Virus record (IMG/VR): IMGVR_UViG_3300029798_000039
Location: 1 to 22,046 of that record
Direction: 5' to 3' (one strand)
DNA: 22,046 bases
Origin: a virus
Below, piece by piece: positions 6,213 through 15,527 of the stretch (positions within the stretch are counted from its first letter, which is position 1; each line of letters opens with the position of its first letter). The notes under the pieces are model-generated. The model had not been told where the DNA came from, ran no database searches, and saw nothing but the letters and a program-made list of their open reading frames with translations. A program made the position numbers and the translations under genes.

Positions 6213-8513
6213 ATGGCAGATGATATCAGCGTAAGAATCGGGGGCAGTTCGTCTGATGCGCAAAAGGCGATTACCGATGTCACCCAGGCTTTAAAAGACG
6301 GCGCGGCCCAGATGACAAGCCACCTGGGCCTGATTACGGCGGGCTTCGATAAGTTCAAGGGCGTCCTGATCGGTGCCACTGCTATTCTGGCTGGCGGAGC
6401 CATGTTTAAAGCGGCAATGGGTGCCGCGAACGATTGGGATTCAAAAGTAGCCCAACTCTCGAAATCAATGGGGATTGCCACCGAAAAGGCTTCGGTGATG
6501 GCGGTGGCAATAAACCATGTCGGGCTTACCTCTGACCAGGTTTCAACTGCATCCATGATGCTTTCCCGACAGATGAACAGCAACGCTAACGCGTTCAAAG
6601 TTTTGGGAGTCGAGACAAAAAACACAGAGACAGGAGCATTGCGCCCAATTAGCGACGTGATGCTTGATGTTAACACAAAACTAAGGGGGATTAAAAACAC
6701 TATAGAGCAAAACGTAGCCGGAATGCAGGTTTATGGACGCTCTTGGAGCAGTATTCGGGGCATTCTTCTTTTGACAAAGGACCTGTTTGATCAATCTGAA
6801 GAGACGGCGAAACGATTGCATTTAATTGTTGGCCCGGAAGGAATCGCACAAAATAAGGCATATCAAGCATCACAAAGAGATGTAGCTCTCATCGCCAAGT
6901 CCCTTGAAATCCAGGTTGGAAATGCGCTTTTACCAGTCATGTCTAAATTGGGAAAATGGATGGGCGAAGAAGGGCCGCAGATGACGAAGGTGTTTACCCA
7001 CGTTCTTAATGGCTTGGTCGCTACAGCAGAAACAATTTACTATACATTTTTAGAGGTCGGAAACACTCTGGGAGGGGTAGCGGCGGCGGCGGTAGAGCTC
7101 GCTCATGGTCATCTTTCGCGTTCCAAGGAAATCCTGGGCGAGATCACGTCAACGAATGAGGTCACAGCCAAGAAGGTAAGTGAAATTTGGGAACACGCCT
7201 TCGATGCAGAAAAGCTCCCGCCTCTCCCGAAAGCCCCCCCTGGTGATGATAAGCCGCTGGACTTCTCCAAGGGGAAAGACGCAAAAGGGCCGGCAGAGAA
7301 AGACACCCGCCTGCAAGAATGGAAGAACGAGCTGGAGCAGATGAAGGAGGCTGAAAAGGACTACTTTAAGGACTCTAAGGCGTCTGACGAACAATATTGG
7401 ATTGCAAAGCTGGCCCTTGTCCAGGGCGGCGGCGCGAAAGAGGCGGCGCTCAGACGGCAGATTGAGCACGAGCTGTTCAATATCCACAAACAGATGGCCC
7501 AGGAACAAAGGGCGCTTGATGATGAAGCGGACGCAGCAAAGAAGGCAGCCGGGCAAAATCTTCTTGATATCAAAAAGGCGCAGCTCCAGCAAGAGTTGGC
7601 TATGGGCAGGATAAATGAAGGGCAAGAAATAGCCGGGGAACAGTCTATTCTGCAACAGAAATACCAGATAGACCTGCAAGAGCTTGATTCAAAACTTCAG
7701 AGGTACGCGGATGACAAGCTGGCATATGCCAAGCTCCAAAAGGATAAACTTGCCTTAACGCGGGAATACCTAGCCGACACGCAGCAGCTCACGGACAAAA
7801 TGGCGATAGACAACAAAAAGGCTATCGAGTCGATGCTTTCTGGGATCACTAGCGCCTTTGGCTCTGCAATAACCGGGCTGATTCAAAAAACAACGACGTT
7901 TAAACAGGCATTCCAACAGATCATGAGCTCTATCCTTTCTACCTTTATCGGGGCCATCATGAAAATGGTGGGCGAATGGGCGGCGGGAGAACTGGCAAAG
8001 ACGGCGCTTGCGCAGAAAGGTAGCCTTTTTCGGACCATACTGGAGAAGGTCGGGCTTTTGCAGACGGCGGCGGCTGTAACCACGGCTTCCGACACGACTG
8101 TTGCAGCAAAGACTGCAGAAGCGGAGGCGGTTATCCCTGGGGAGGCGGCGGTTGCTGCTGGTGGCGCGGCCTCTGCCGTTGCGTCGGTTCCTTACGATGG
8201 GCCTGAGATGGCGGCGGCGGCTTATGATGAAACATACGCAATGGTCATGTCCGGCATGGCGGGTTTTGCGGTCGGCTCTTGGAACGTCCCCGGCGATATG
8301 TTTACCAAGATCCACAAAGGGGAAATGATCGTACCCGAACAGTTCGCCTCAAGCGTCCGAGACGGCGGCGGGCTCGGTGGTGGTGGGGACGTTCACCTAC
8401 ACGTTAATGCTGTTGATTCTGACAGTGTTAAGCGGCTTTTTCGCGACAATGCGGCGGCACTCTCTGAGGTCTTGCGGCGTCAGGTTCGGAACTTTGCGCC
8501 GGTGAGGGCATAA
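6213..8513 (+). CDS. Tail tape measure protein
   Basis: 766 aa, by position and architecture the tape measure that sets tail length and fills the tube. Residues ~40-65 are hydrophobic (GFDKFKGVLIGATAILAGGA). A long charged helical region at ~370-530 is likely coiled coil, followed by a hydrophobic segment at ~540-640 (ITSAFGSAITGLIQ, then SILSTFIGAIMKMVGEWAAG) and Ala-rich sequence. The C-terminus has VGSWNVPGDMFTKIHKGEMI followed by VPEQFA, a motif shared by the C-terminal ends of many siphovirus tape measures. Using the usual ~1.5 A per residue, the tail would be on the order of 115 nm, assuming little processing. AAGGAT (6200-6205) precedes the ATG. Confidence 0.9.
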   Translation: MADDISVRIGGSSSDAQKAITDVTQALKDGAAQMTSHLGLITAGFDKFKGVLIGATAILAGGAMFKAAMGAANDWDSKVAQLSKSMGIATEKASVMAVAINHVGLTSDQVSTASMMLSRQMNSNANAFKVLGVETKNTETGALRPISDVMLDVNTKLRGIKNTIEQNVAGMQVYGRSWSSIRGILLLTKDLFDQSEETAKRLHLIVGPEGIAQNKAYQASQRDVALIAKSLEIQVGNALLPVMSKLGKWMGEEGPQMTKVFTHVLNGLVATAETIYYTFLEVGNTLGGVAAAAVELAHGHLSRSKEILGEITSTNEVTAKKVSEIWEHAFDAEKLPPLPKAPPGDDKPLDFSKGKDAKGPAEKDTRLQEWKNELEQMKEAEKDYFKDSKASDEQYWIAKLALVQGGGAKEAALRRQIEHELFNIHKQMAQEQRALDDEADAAKKAAGQNLLDIKKAQLQQELAMGRINEGQEIAGEQSILQQKYQIDLQELDSKLQRYADDKLAYAKLQKDKLALTREYLADTQQLTDKMAIDNKKAIESMLSGITSAFGSAITGLIQKTTTFKQAFQQIMSSILSTFIGAIMKMVGEWAAGELAKTALAQKGSLFRTILEKVGLLQTAAAVTTASDTTVAAKTAEAEAVIPGEAAVAAGGAASAVASVPYDGPEMAAAAYDETYAMVMSGMAGFAVGSWNVPGDMFTKIHKGEMIVPEQFASSVRDGGGLGGGGDVHLHVNAVDSDSVKRLFRDNAAALSEVLRRQVRNFAPVRA

Positions 8514-8516
8514 CAA

Positions 8517-9137
8517 ATGAGCAATGCAATCTTTCCTACACTTCCAGGCCTGGCTTGGAATGTGGTTATCACTCCCACCTTTTCGACTGCGATCAAAAGG
8601 GCGGTTTCTGGGCGGGAATTGCGGGCGGCTTATGCAGCCTACCCGCTATGGAAAATTAGCCTTTCATATGAGTTTCTGAGGGACGGAAACCGGGGCGTGG
8701 ATCTTGACACCCTGGTCGGGCTATTCCTGCAGGTCAAAGGTCAGTGGGATTCATTCCTTTATACCGTCCCTTCTGACAATGTGGCAACGGCCAAGGTGTT
8801 CGGGGCGGGGGACGGATCTACCGAAATATTTCAGCTCGTCCGGACGTTCGGGGCGGGCGGGTTCGGGTTCGTTGAGCCGGTTCAAAATCTTAACGGCAAC
8901 CCGCTTATTTATGTCAACGGCGTCCTGAAAAGCACCCCGGCAGATTACACGATTGATGCAAGCGGGATCGTTACGTTCACCGCTGCCCCTGGTAATGGAC
9001 TGCCTGTGTCCTGGTCTGGCTCGTATTTCTACCGTTGCAGGTTCCTGCAGGATTACGCCGACTTTTCTGCCTTTATGCTGGATCTTTGGGAACTCAAAAA
9101 GCTGGAATTCATCGGAGCCCCTGGAAATCGCGTATGA
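8517..9137 (+). CDS. Distal tail protein, DUF2460 / GTA gp12-like
   Basis: 206 aa. The opening NAIFPTLPGLAWNVVITP with F.T.I.RAVSGRELRAA, then FLRDGNRGVDLDTLVG, QWDSFLYT and a C-terminal FLQDYADFSAFMLDLWELKK are diagnostic for the DUF2460 family (TIGR02217), whose gene transfer agent member gp12 is the distal tail (Dit) ring. A central segment (FGAGDGSTEIFQLVR ... VNGVLKSTPADYTID) is the usual beta-rich mid-part of this family. The next three genes complete the GTA-like order Dit, hub, peptidase, large tip protein. Four bases separate it from the tape measure gene; its stop overlaps the next start (ATGA at 9134). Confidence 0.9.
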   Translation: MSNAIFPTLPGLAWNVVITPTFSTAIKRAVSGRELRAAYAAYPLWKISLSYEFLRDGNRGVDLDTLVGLFLQVKGQWDSFLYTVPSDNVATAKVFGAGDGSTEIFQLVRTFGAGGFGFVEPVQNLNGNPLIYVNGVLKSTPADYTIDASGIVTFTAAPGNGLPVSWSGSYFYRCRFLQDYADFSAFMLDLWELKKLEFIGAPGNRV

Positions 9138-9985
9138 AAACAATTTCCGGTCCCCTGCTTGCCCACATGCAGAACAATAGGATTTTCACCCTGGCGGACC
9201 TGTACACCATCACCCTTGTCGGCGGGGCGGTGTTGCGGTTCACCGACTTCGATGTCGATTTGCCCTTTGGCGGGAACGTTTTTTCTTCTTCCGGGCCTGT
9301 CTTCAAACGCGGGAAAACGCGGGTAGTAATTGGCCTTGAGGTTGACACCCTAGATGTGGAAATCTACCCGAAACAGACAGACCTTGTTAACGGGTTGCCC
9401 ATGCTTGCGGCGGCGGCGGCGGGCTCTTTTGACGGGGCGTCCTTGAAACTTGAGCGGGCTTATATTGGCCCGGTCCCCGTTGTGGTCGGTGCGATCAACC
9501 TATTTTCGGGGATTTTTGCGGATGTTTCAGCTGCAAGGGCAGGGATAAAGGCGCGGATCAATTCGGACGTTGCACAGTTCAATATTTCATTGCCCCGGAA
9601 CCTGTATCAAGCAGCGTGTTTAAACGCTCTGTATTCGACTGATTGCGGGCTATCCAGGGCGGCGGCTGCTGTAACCGGGATCGATTCCGGGGGCTCTACT
9701 GTCTCGCTGATCAAGTGTACCTCACTCCAGCAGGCGACGGGCTTTTTCAATACGGGCTATGCGACCTGGACAAGCGGCGCTTTATCGGGATTGACGCGGA
9801 CCATAAAGGGGTTCGCCCCCGGCTCGTTCTCTGTCTATCTCCCTCTACCGAATGCCCCGGCGAACGGCGACCCTTTTACGATTTACCCCGGATGTGACAA
9901 GGCCCTTTCTACCTGCATTTCCAAGGGGAATAAATCACATTTTCGGGGATGTCCTTTCATTCCAGTACCGGAGACGGCTGTATGA
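9134..9985 (+). CDS. Tail hub protein, DUF2163 / GTA gp13-like, probable Fe-S site
   Basis: 283 aa from ATG 9134, which overlaps the preceding stop; the frame stays open upstream to 9035, but that would overlap the Dit gene by ~100 bases. The protein follows the TIGR02218/DUF2163 pattern: KTISGPLLAHM start, LYTITLVGGAVLRFTDFD, VDTLDVEIYP, and a C-terminal YPGCDKALSTC followed by FRGCPFIP. Cysteines at 162, 171, 254 and 261 give C-x8-C and C-x6-C pairs, the same arrangement that binds an iron-sulfur cluster in the lambda gpL C-terminal domain and GTA hub family; C195 and C273 are additional. Cluster binding here is inference from family. The stop overlaps the peptidase start (ATGA). Confidence 0.87.
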   Translation: MKTISGPLLAHMQNNRIFTLADLYTITLVGGAVLRFTDFDVDLPFGGNVFSSSGPVFKRGKTRVVIGLEVDTLDVEIYPKQTDLVNGLPMLAAAAAGSFDGASLKLERAYIGPVPVVVGAINLFSGIFADVSAARAGIKARINSDVAQFNISLPRNLYQAACLNALYSTDCGLSRAAAAVTGIDSGGSTVSLIKCTSLQQATGFFNTGYATWTSGALSGLTRTIKGFAPGSFSVYLPLPNAPANGDPFTIYPGCDKALSTCISKGNKSHFRGCPFIPVPETAV

Positions 9986-10398
9986 TAACCCCCGAAATGA
10001 TCATAGAAGAGGCCTTGACGTGGTTAAACACCCCGTTCCATCATAAGGCGATGTTGAAGGGCGTGGGCGTTGATTGTGCGCATTTCTGCAAGGGTGTTTT
10101 CGTCAACCTCGGCATGGTTGAGCGGTTCGATGTTGCAGACTACCCACCAGACTGGCACCTACACCATGGAGGTGAACGGCTGCTTGAATATGTTCGGGCC
10201 TATTGCGACCAGGTCCCGGACCCACAGGCCGGAGACATTGCCCTTTTCCGGTTCGGGCGGTGCGAATCTCACGCGGCCATTGTTCTTGAATGGCCGCGAG
10301 TTATTCACGCATATTTCAATCAGGGCGTTGTCTATGCGTCTGCGAATGACGCGGAGCTGATCGGCCGGCACCATTCTTTTTGGAGGGTCCGGCAATGA
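9982..10398 (+). CDS. NlpC/P60 family peptidase, GTA gp14-like tail-tip enzyme
   Basis: 138 aa from ATG 9982, with GGAG at 9970-9973 and an ATGA overlap with the hub gene; an alternative ATG at 9949 lies deeper within the hub gene and is less likely. The NlpC/P60 catalytic pattern is present: Cys32 in GVGVDCAHFC, His97 in CESHAAIVLE, and a third polar position at His109 (VIHAYF). 'LNTPFHHKAMLKGVGVDC' is the typical start of the phage cell wall peptidase subgroup (TIGR02219). The probable role is local cleavage of peptidoglycan peptides by the tail tip during DNA entry, not host lysis. Confidence 0.9.
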   Translation: MITPEMIIEEALTWLNTPFHHKAMLKGVGVDCAHFCKGVFVNLGMVERFDVADYPPDWHLHHGGERLLEYVRAYCDQVPDPQAGDIALFRFGRCESHAAIVLEWPRVIHAYFNQGVVYASANDAELIGRHHSFWRVRQ

Positions 10399-13304
10399 GT
10401 GGATTATTCGGCGGCGCTGCCAGTATTGTTTCCCCGGCTGCAACTGCTATTCAGGTGCAATCGAGTTGTAACGGTGTCCCGATTGCAATTATTTACGGGC
10501 GAACTCGGTTTGCTGGAAATATCACATGGTATGGTGATTTCCTGCCCATTGCGCAAAAAACATCCAGTGGCGGAAAGGGCGGCGGCGCGACACAAACCAC
10601 CTGGACATATACATGCTCTTTTTCAATGGCTCTTTGCGAGGGGCCGATTGCTGCCGTCCCTTCGATGTGGCAAAACGGGACAAAGACAACTCCTGTTGAC
10701 CCCACTATTTTTACTCTGCATACGGGGAGTTATTCACAGCCGACATGGGCATACATGGACAGCCTACACGCTGCCCAAAGCCTCAACTATCCGGGGCTCG
10801 CTTATCAGTCTGCAGCTAATTACAACCTCAGCACTTCGGCTTCTTTGCCTGCCTTGAGTTGGGAAATACAGGGCTTTTTTGCAAATGTGGCTTTCAATTA
10901 TGCGGGAGCAAACCCGAAAGATATCATTTTCGATCTGGTCACGAATCCGCATTACGGGGCCGCTTTTGCGTCTTCAAAGATTGCTGACCTGACGGCGTAT
11001 CAAAACTATTGCGGCGCAATGGGGTTGTTTCTTTCCCCGTGCTACGATAGCCAGGCCCCTCTTGCGCAAATGCTAACGGACCTTGTCCAACTCACGAATA
11101 CGGGGATTTACTTCTCGGAAGGGCTTTTAAAACTCGTGCCTTACGGGGACACGGCAGAAACCGGGTTTGGCTATACATTCACGCCCCCAACCTCAACCCT
11201 GATCAACCTGGGGGAAGATGATTTTATCGTCGATTCCCCAGATGATGACCCTGTCCAGGTGTTGAGAAATGCGATACCGACCACGGCGAACACGTCCGCT
11301 GATGCGTTTAACCAGGTCACTCTTGAGTATCTGAATAATCTGAATGGGTACAACCCGGAGCTTTGTCCTTTGCAGGACCAGGCCAGCGTTGACCAGTTCG
11401 GGCTGATCCCGATGGATACGATTACGGCCCACCAGATCACGGATCCGACGGCGGCAAATACTGCTTGCTCGTTAATCCTGCAACGAGCGGTTTATATCCG
11501 GAACCAGTACATTTTCCGGCTCGGTTGGAACTATGCGTTCCTTGAGCCAACCGATATCGTGACTATTACCGATTCCACACTTGGTCTGATTCTAAAACCC
11601 GTCCGACTTTTGATTGTGGAAGAGGACGAAGCCGGAACCTTGACGATCACGGCGGAAGATGCCCCCCCCGGCGCGGCTTCTCGCGTTGTGGCAACCCCGG
11701 CGACTGGTGCGGGCTATTCTGTCAACGGGGCCATTGCACCGGGGAACACCTTTCCACCGGCATTTTTTGAACCTCCTGTACAGAATGTTTCCGGGACAAG
11801 CGGCGTCTCTGTCTGGCTGGGTGCAACTGGAGTTCCAGGGGCGACGAGTTGGGGCGGCGCGAATGTGTGGGCCTCCAATGATGGCAACTCTTACAGCCAA
11901 ATAGGGACAGTCACAACCCCCGGCAGGGTCGGCCATTTGACGGCGGCGATTACGAGCGGGGCAACGTCCGGGCTCGCCATCCAGCTTGACGGGCTGGGCG
12001 GCACGATTGTTTCAGGATCGGCGGCGGATGCTGCGAACATGACAACCCTCCTTTGTATCCTGGGCGCAAATCCTGAATTTATCGCTTATCAGGGCGCCAC
12101 CCTGACGGGGGCAAACGCTTATACTTTGGGCGGTCTTGTTCGGGGTTGCTATAGCTCTACTGTTGCGGCGCATAATATCGGAGACGTGGTGGTGAGGGTT
12201 GACGGCGCAATCCTTCAAGGTGCGGCCCTGGACACGTCCATGATCGGGAAAACGCTATACTTCAAGTTCTGTTCGTTCAACATTTTCGGGGCTGCAACTC
12301 AAAACCTCGCGGATGTCCCGGAGTATCAATACACTGTAACGGGATCGGCTCTCAAGGCCCCGCTTGGAAACGTCACCGGGGTTTCTTCTTTCTTCCGGTC
12401 AAACAACCTTGTCCTCTCCTGGCAAAAAGTAACGGACCCCGTGCGGACGGTTGACTATGAGGTCCGGGTCGGCGCGACATGGCCCACGGCCTTAGTTCTC
12501 GGTAAGACAAACAACCCGGAATTCAATTGCCAAGGCGGCGGCACTTATTGGATTGCGGCCCATTCCGCTTTTGCCTATTCCGCGGCCCCTGTTGCGGTGG
12601 TGATTGCGGGCTCTACTCTGGTCAAAAACGTTGTCGCGACCTGGGACGAGCAGGCGACCAGCTGGGCGGGCTCGGTATCCGGCGGGGCGATTGTCCGGGC
12701 TGGAAGCGTTGTGCTTACTGGCGGGGCTTTGTCCGGCGAGTACGCGATACCTTCCGGACATGAGGTTGATATCGGGACAGTGCAAGCCTGTAACTGCTCG
12801 ATTGCCTATGTTGCGAGGGCGGATAACCCGAACGCGCTCTTTTCGGCGGTTCCTCTGGTTTCGGCTTTGCCTTCCTTGAGGGGTAATTATGCGGGCCTGG
12901 CTGGTGTTCAAATTCAGATAGCAACGTCAGACCTATCCGGGACATACGGCGCGTGGTCTAACTTTTTTCCCGGCCAATATGTGGGGCGAAAATTCAAATT
13001 CAAGGCGATTTTGACAAGCACGGTTTCGTCAATTATCGCGGCCCTTGATGCGTTTGCCTTTACGGTCGATATGCCGGACAGGGTGGACAAGGGGACGAAT
13101 CTTTCTGTCGTTGCTGGCGGCCAGGCGGTCGCCTACGGAACGGCTTTCCAGGTAGCCCCTAACGTCCAAGTCACGATCATAAACGCGACGGCGGGGGATG
13201 ATATCGTTTTGACCGCCCAGGCAACGGGGGGCTTCACGATACAGGTAAAAAATGGCGGGGTGGGTGTTGCCCGCGTAATAAATTGGCTCGCACAGGGCTA
13301 TTAA
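10395..13304 (+). CDS. Large central tail-tip protein (gpJ/GTA gp15-like)
   Basis: 969 aa from ATG 10395, with GGAGGG at 10382-10387 and an ATGA overlap with the peptidase gene. N-terminal ~120 residues (SSCNGVPIAIIYGRTRFAGN, TWTYTCSFSMALCEGPI) and residues ~270-430 (DSPDDDPVQVLRNAIP, FGLIPMDTITAHQITDP, DIVTITDSTLGL) match the phage-tail_3 type core of central fibre/host-specificity proteins. Residues ~650-740 resemble a fibronectin type III module (VLSWQKVTD ... YEVRVG ... TYWIAAHSAF). The C-terminal ~230 residues are Gly/Ala-rich beta structure, probably receptor-proximal. Known role: closes the tail, contacts the receptor and opens for DNA passage. Confidence 0.87.
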   Translation: MSGLFGGAASIVSPAATAIQVQSSCNGVPIAIIYGRTRFAGNITWYGDFLPIAQKTSSGGKGGGATQTTWTYTCSFSMALCEGPIAAVPSMWQNGTKTTPVDPTIFTLHTGSYSQPTWAYMDSLHAAQSLNYPGLAYQSAANYNLSTSASLPALSWEIQGFFANVAFNYAGANPKDIIFDLVTNPHYGAAFASSKIADLTAYQNYCGAMGLFLSPCYDSQAPLAQMLTDLVQLTNTGIYFSEGLLKLVPYGDTAETGFGYTFTPPTSTLINLGEDDFIVDSPDDDPVQVLRNAIPTTANTSADAFNQVTLEYLNNLNGYNPELCPLQDQASVDQFGLIPMDTITAHQITDPTAANTACSLILQRAVYIRNQYIFRLGWNYAFLEPTDIVTITDSTLGLILKPVRLLIVEEDEAGTLTITAEDAPPGAASRVVATPATGAGYSVNGAIAPGNTFPPAFFEPPVQNVSGTSGVSVWLGATGVPGATSWGGANVWASNDGNSYSQIGTVTTPGRVGHLTAAITSGATSGLAIQLDGLGGTIVSGSAADAANMTTLLCILGANPEFIAYQGATLTGANAYTLGGLVRGCYSSTVAAHNIGDVVVRVDGAILQGAALDTSMIGKTLYFKFCSFNIFGAATQNLADVPEYQYTVTGSALKAPLGNVTGVSSFFRSNNLVLSWQKVTDPVRTVDYEVRVGATWPTALVLGKTNNPEFNCQGGGTYWIAAHSAFAYSAAPVAVVIAGSTLVKNVVATWDEQATSWAGSVSGGAIVRAGSVVLTGGALSGEYAIPSGHEVDIGTVQACNCSIAYVARADNPNALFSAVPLVSALPSLRGNYAGLAGVQIQIATSDLSGTYGAWSNFFPGQYVGRKFKFKAILTSTVSSIIAALDAFAFTVDMPDRVDKGTNLSVVAGGQAVAYGTAFQVAPNVQVTIINATAGDDIVLTAQATGGFTIQVKNGGVGVARVINWLAQGY

Positions 13305-13313
13305 AGGGGGATT

Positions 13314-15119
13314 ATGTCACAAGGGACAACGGTAATCGCGGACGGCTCCGGCGCGGTTGTTTTGAACGAGTTAAACGCGGCCTTCCTGGCGCTTTTGACA
13401 AATAACAGCGGGGCGGCGGCACCGGCAACCCCGTCGGCTTTCCAGTTCTGGGCGGATACCGGAAACGGCGTCCTGAAGATGAGGGACGCGGGGAATACAT
13501 TCTGGGTGGTTGTTGGCCCCCTGGCGGGAATCGTGCAACAACTCAGGGGAATCAGTGCGACCCCTGGCGGCTCTGCTCTTACGGTGGCGCTTGGTGCCTG
13601 CTCGGTAGATTTCAGATCTGCGACCCTGGCAAGCGGGGCGGTTTCAAGCGTTCCTGTCCCGGCTGCAATCTCTTTGGTTGTCCCTTCCGGCGCGACCCTT
13701 GGCACCACGTCCGGAGTTGCGGCCCGGCTTGTTGTCCTGGCGATCAATAACGCGGGAACTGTTGAGCTGGCCGTCGTCAATGTTTCCGGTGGGGCGTCGC
13801 TGGATGAAACCACGCTTATCAGCACCACGGTTTTAAATGCGTCGGCGCTTACTGCTGGCGTGATTTATTCCACCATTGACAGGGCCAGCGTTGCCTTCCG
13901 GGTGATGGGATATTTTGACATAACCCAGGCGACGGCGGGGGCCTGGGTGAGTGCGCCGACTGTCTCGCAAGGGCAGGGCGGCCAGGTCACTGTCGGCGCT
14001 GTCAGTGTCGCGAATGCAACCCAGATCGGAATGCAACAAAACCTTTACGAGTCGGCAGCGGCGGCGGGATCTTCGGATATTCTCACGGCGGCGTTTACCC
14101 CGGAGATCACGTCAACGACTCTTGCAAGCGGCAATGTTCAATTGTGGGTGCGGGCCACTCTGGCGAACACGACGGCGACCCCGACATTTACCCCCAACTC
14201 TGGGGTTGTAACGGCCTACACTATCGTAAAGGGTAACAACTTGCCCCTCTTCGCTGGCGATATTGCGGGCGCGGGACATTGGATGGTTTTGACCTGGGAC
14301 TCGACCTTGACAAAATGGGTGCTGTTGAATCCGGCGACCGGCGTCGGACCTGTGGTCACTTCTTCGGCAATCCCCCGATATTCAAACTGGAAGGCCGCGG
14401 CTATAGGGGTAAATAATAACAGTGTCGTTATTTCTGCGGACCTGGCGGACCTGACCACGTCCACCGGGAAAATTTACACGGCGGTGGCGGTATTGAAAAC
14501 GATCAACTCTGCTGGAACGGTCGGCGCACCTCTTTCGATCATGTCGGCGAAGGTCGCTAGTACCTTTTATTACATCTGGCTTTGGTACAATACTACCAAC
14601 GGTTTGACGGCGACCCTGGATATAAGCAGGACGGCCCCTACGGCCCCGACTGGTTATGTCTCGACCGATTATAGGGCCAGGATGCCGGGGGCGGTTTTGA
14701 CGGATGCCAGCGGCAGCAAATATTTGATGCAGGTCAGGACGGCAGGAAACTTGACGACATACGTCGTGGCATTATCTGGCAACGTCCTTTCTCTGCCGTC
14801 CTTGGCGTCGGGGTCGAGTATTGGTAGTGTTACGATCCCGACATGGGTCGCTGTGTCAGTCTCGGCGTATGTCCCCACAAATGTTGCCTCCTCAATACTT
14901 GTCAACTTGACTTCTGCGAATGGCGGACAGGCTATTGCCGCCCCCAATGCTGCGTATGGGGCCAACGGGTCAACTACCAATCCGCCATTCCTGGGCACGT
15001 CGGGGTATGGACTGGCGTCAGTAATGGGCGAAATGTTGCTTGAATCTACAAATATTTACTGGGCGGTTGTCAATTCGGTGGCAACAATATCCTGTTACGG
15101 ATGGAGGGATAATATATGA
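13314..15119 (+). CDS. Tail fibre / receptor-binding protein
   Basis: 601 aa, preceded by AAAGGGGG (13303-13310). The first 70 residues (VIADGSGAVVLNELNAAFLA, PSAFQFWADTGNGVLKMRD) look like a fibre attachment domain. Residues ~240-345 (ANTTATPTFTPNSGVVTAYT, AGDIAGAGHWMVLTWDST, LTKWVLLNP) are a module found in many proteobacterial phage fibres. The C-terminal half is low-charge beta structure without a recognisable enzyme motif and is the likely receptor-binding part. Very strong Ala/Gly/Thr/Ser bias. The stop overlaps the start of the fibre-assembly-like gene (ATGA at 15116), as expected for a fibre and its chaperone. Confidence 0.8.
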   Translation: MSQGTTVIADGSGAVVLNELNAAFLALLTNNSGAAAPATPSAFQFWADTGNGVLKMRDAGNTFWVVVGPLAGIVQQLRGISATPGGSALTVALGACSVDFRSATLASGAVSSVPVPAAISLVVPSGATLGTTSGVAARLVVLAINNAGTVELAVVNVSGGASLDETTLISTTVLNASALTAGVIYSTIDRASVAFRVMGYFDITQATAGAWVSAPTVSQGQGGQVTVGAVSVANATQIGMQQNLYESAAAAGSSDILTAAFTPEITSTTLASGNVQLWVRATLANTTATPTFTPNSGVVTAYTIVKGNNLPLFAGDIAGAGHWMVLTWDSTLTKWVLLNPATGVGPVVTSSAIPRYSNWKAAAIGVNNNSVVISADLADLTTSTGKIYTAVAVLKTINSAGTVGAPLSIMSAKVASTFYYIWLWYNTTNGLTATLDISRTAPTAPTGYVSTDYRARMPGAVLTDASGSKYLMQVRTAGNLTTYVVALSGNVLSLPSLASGSSIGSVTIPTWVAVSVSAYVPTNVASSILVNLTSANGGQAIAAPNAAYGANGSTTNPPFLGTSGYGLASVMGEMLLESTNIYWAVVNSVATISCYGWRDNI

Positions 15120-15514
15120 TAGGCTATGCGATTAGTGAAGACGGCACAAGTTGGCGGATGACGGACGATAAATCAGAAATGTTGCCCGGTGAAACATGGT
15201 CGGAGATCGAGCCGGTCATTCAACCATCCCCCAAAGATATCATCACCAAGTATGAGGATGCAGTCGAGGCGGCAATGGACACAGTCTTTCAGGGGTGGGG
15301 ATACAAGGACACCGAAAGATGTATCGGCTATGCTGCCAGCGCCAATCCTCAATGGAGTGCAGAAGCGGCAAAGGCCCTAGAGTACAGGGACAAGGTGTGG
15401 ATGTGGTCACAGCAGCAGCAGACGGCGATTATGGCCAACCCTGCCTTGCTTCCCGCCACCACTGAGCTTTTTGTCGCAATGATGCCAGCACCACCGGCAC
15501 GACCAAAGGTCTAA
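15116..15514 (+). CDS. Tail fibre assembly-like protein
   Basis: 132 aa, GGAGGG (15104-15109) before an ATGA overlap. The N-terminal part (YAISEDGTSWRMTDDKSEML) and middle region (YKDTERCIGYAASANPQWSA, then ALEYRDKVW) resemble small proteins encoded directly after phage fibres and annotated as fibre assembly proteins or XkdW-like proteins. The mid region recalls the 'RGYdsi..a.sYa.s....f..eA.a...WRdaVW' pattern of that group. Probable role: folding or attachment of the fibre; it could equally be a minor virion protein. Confidence 0.6.
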   Translation: MIGYAISEDGTSWRMTDDKSEMLPGETWSEIEPVIQPSPKDIITKYEDAVEAAMDTVFQGWGYKDTERCIGYAASANPQWSAEAAKALEYRDKVWMWSQQQQTAIMANPALLPATTELFVAMMPAPPARPKV

Positions 15515-15527
15515 GGAGGCCCAGCCC

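Noticed and set aside
6023-6700. 225-codon antisense frame across the T extension and tape measure start
   Set aside because: Lies opposite two well-supported features, no domain-like sequence or start signal.
13301-13828. 175-codon open frame antisense to the tail fibre gene
   Set aside because: Shadow frame in GC-rich, Ala/Gly/Thr-rich coding DNA; no ribosome site and composition typical of an antisense read.
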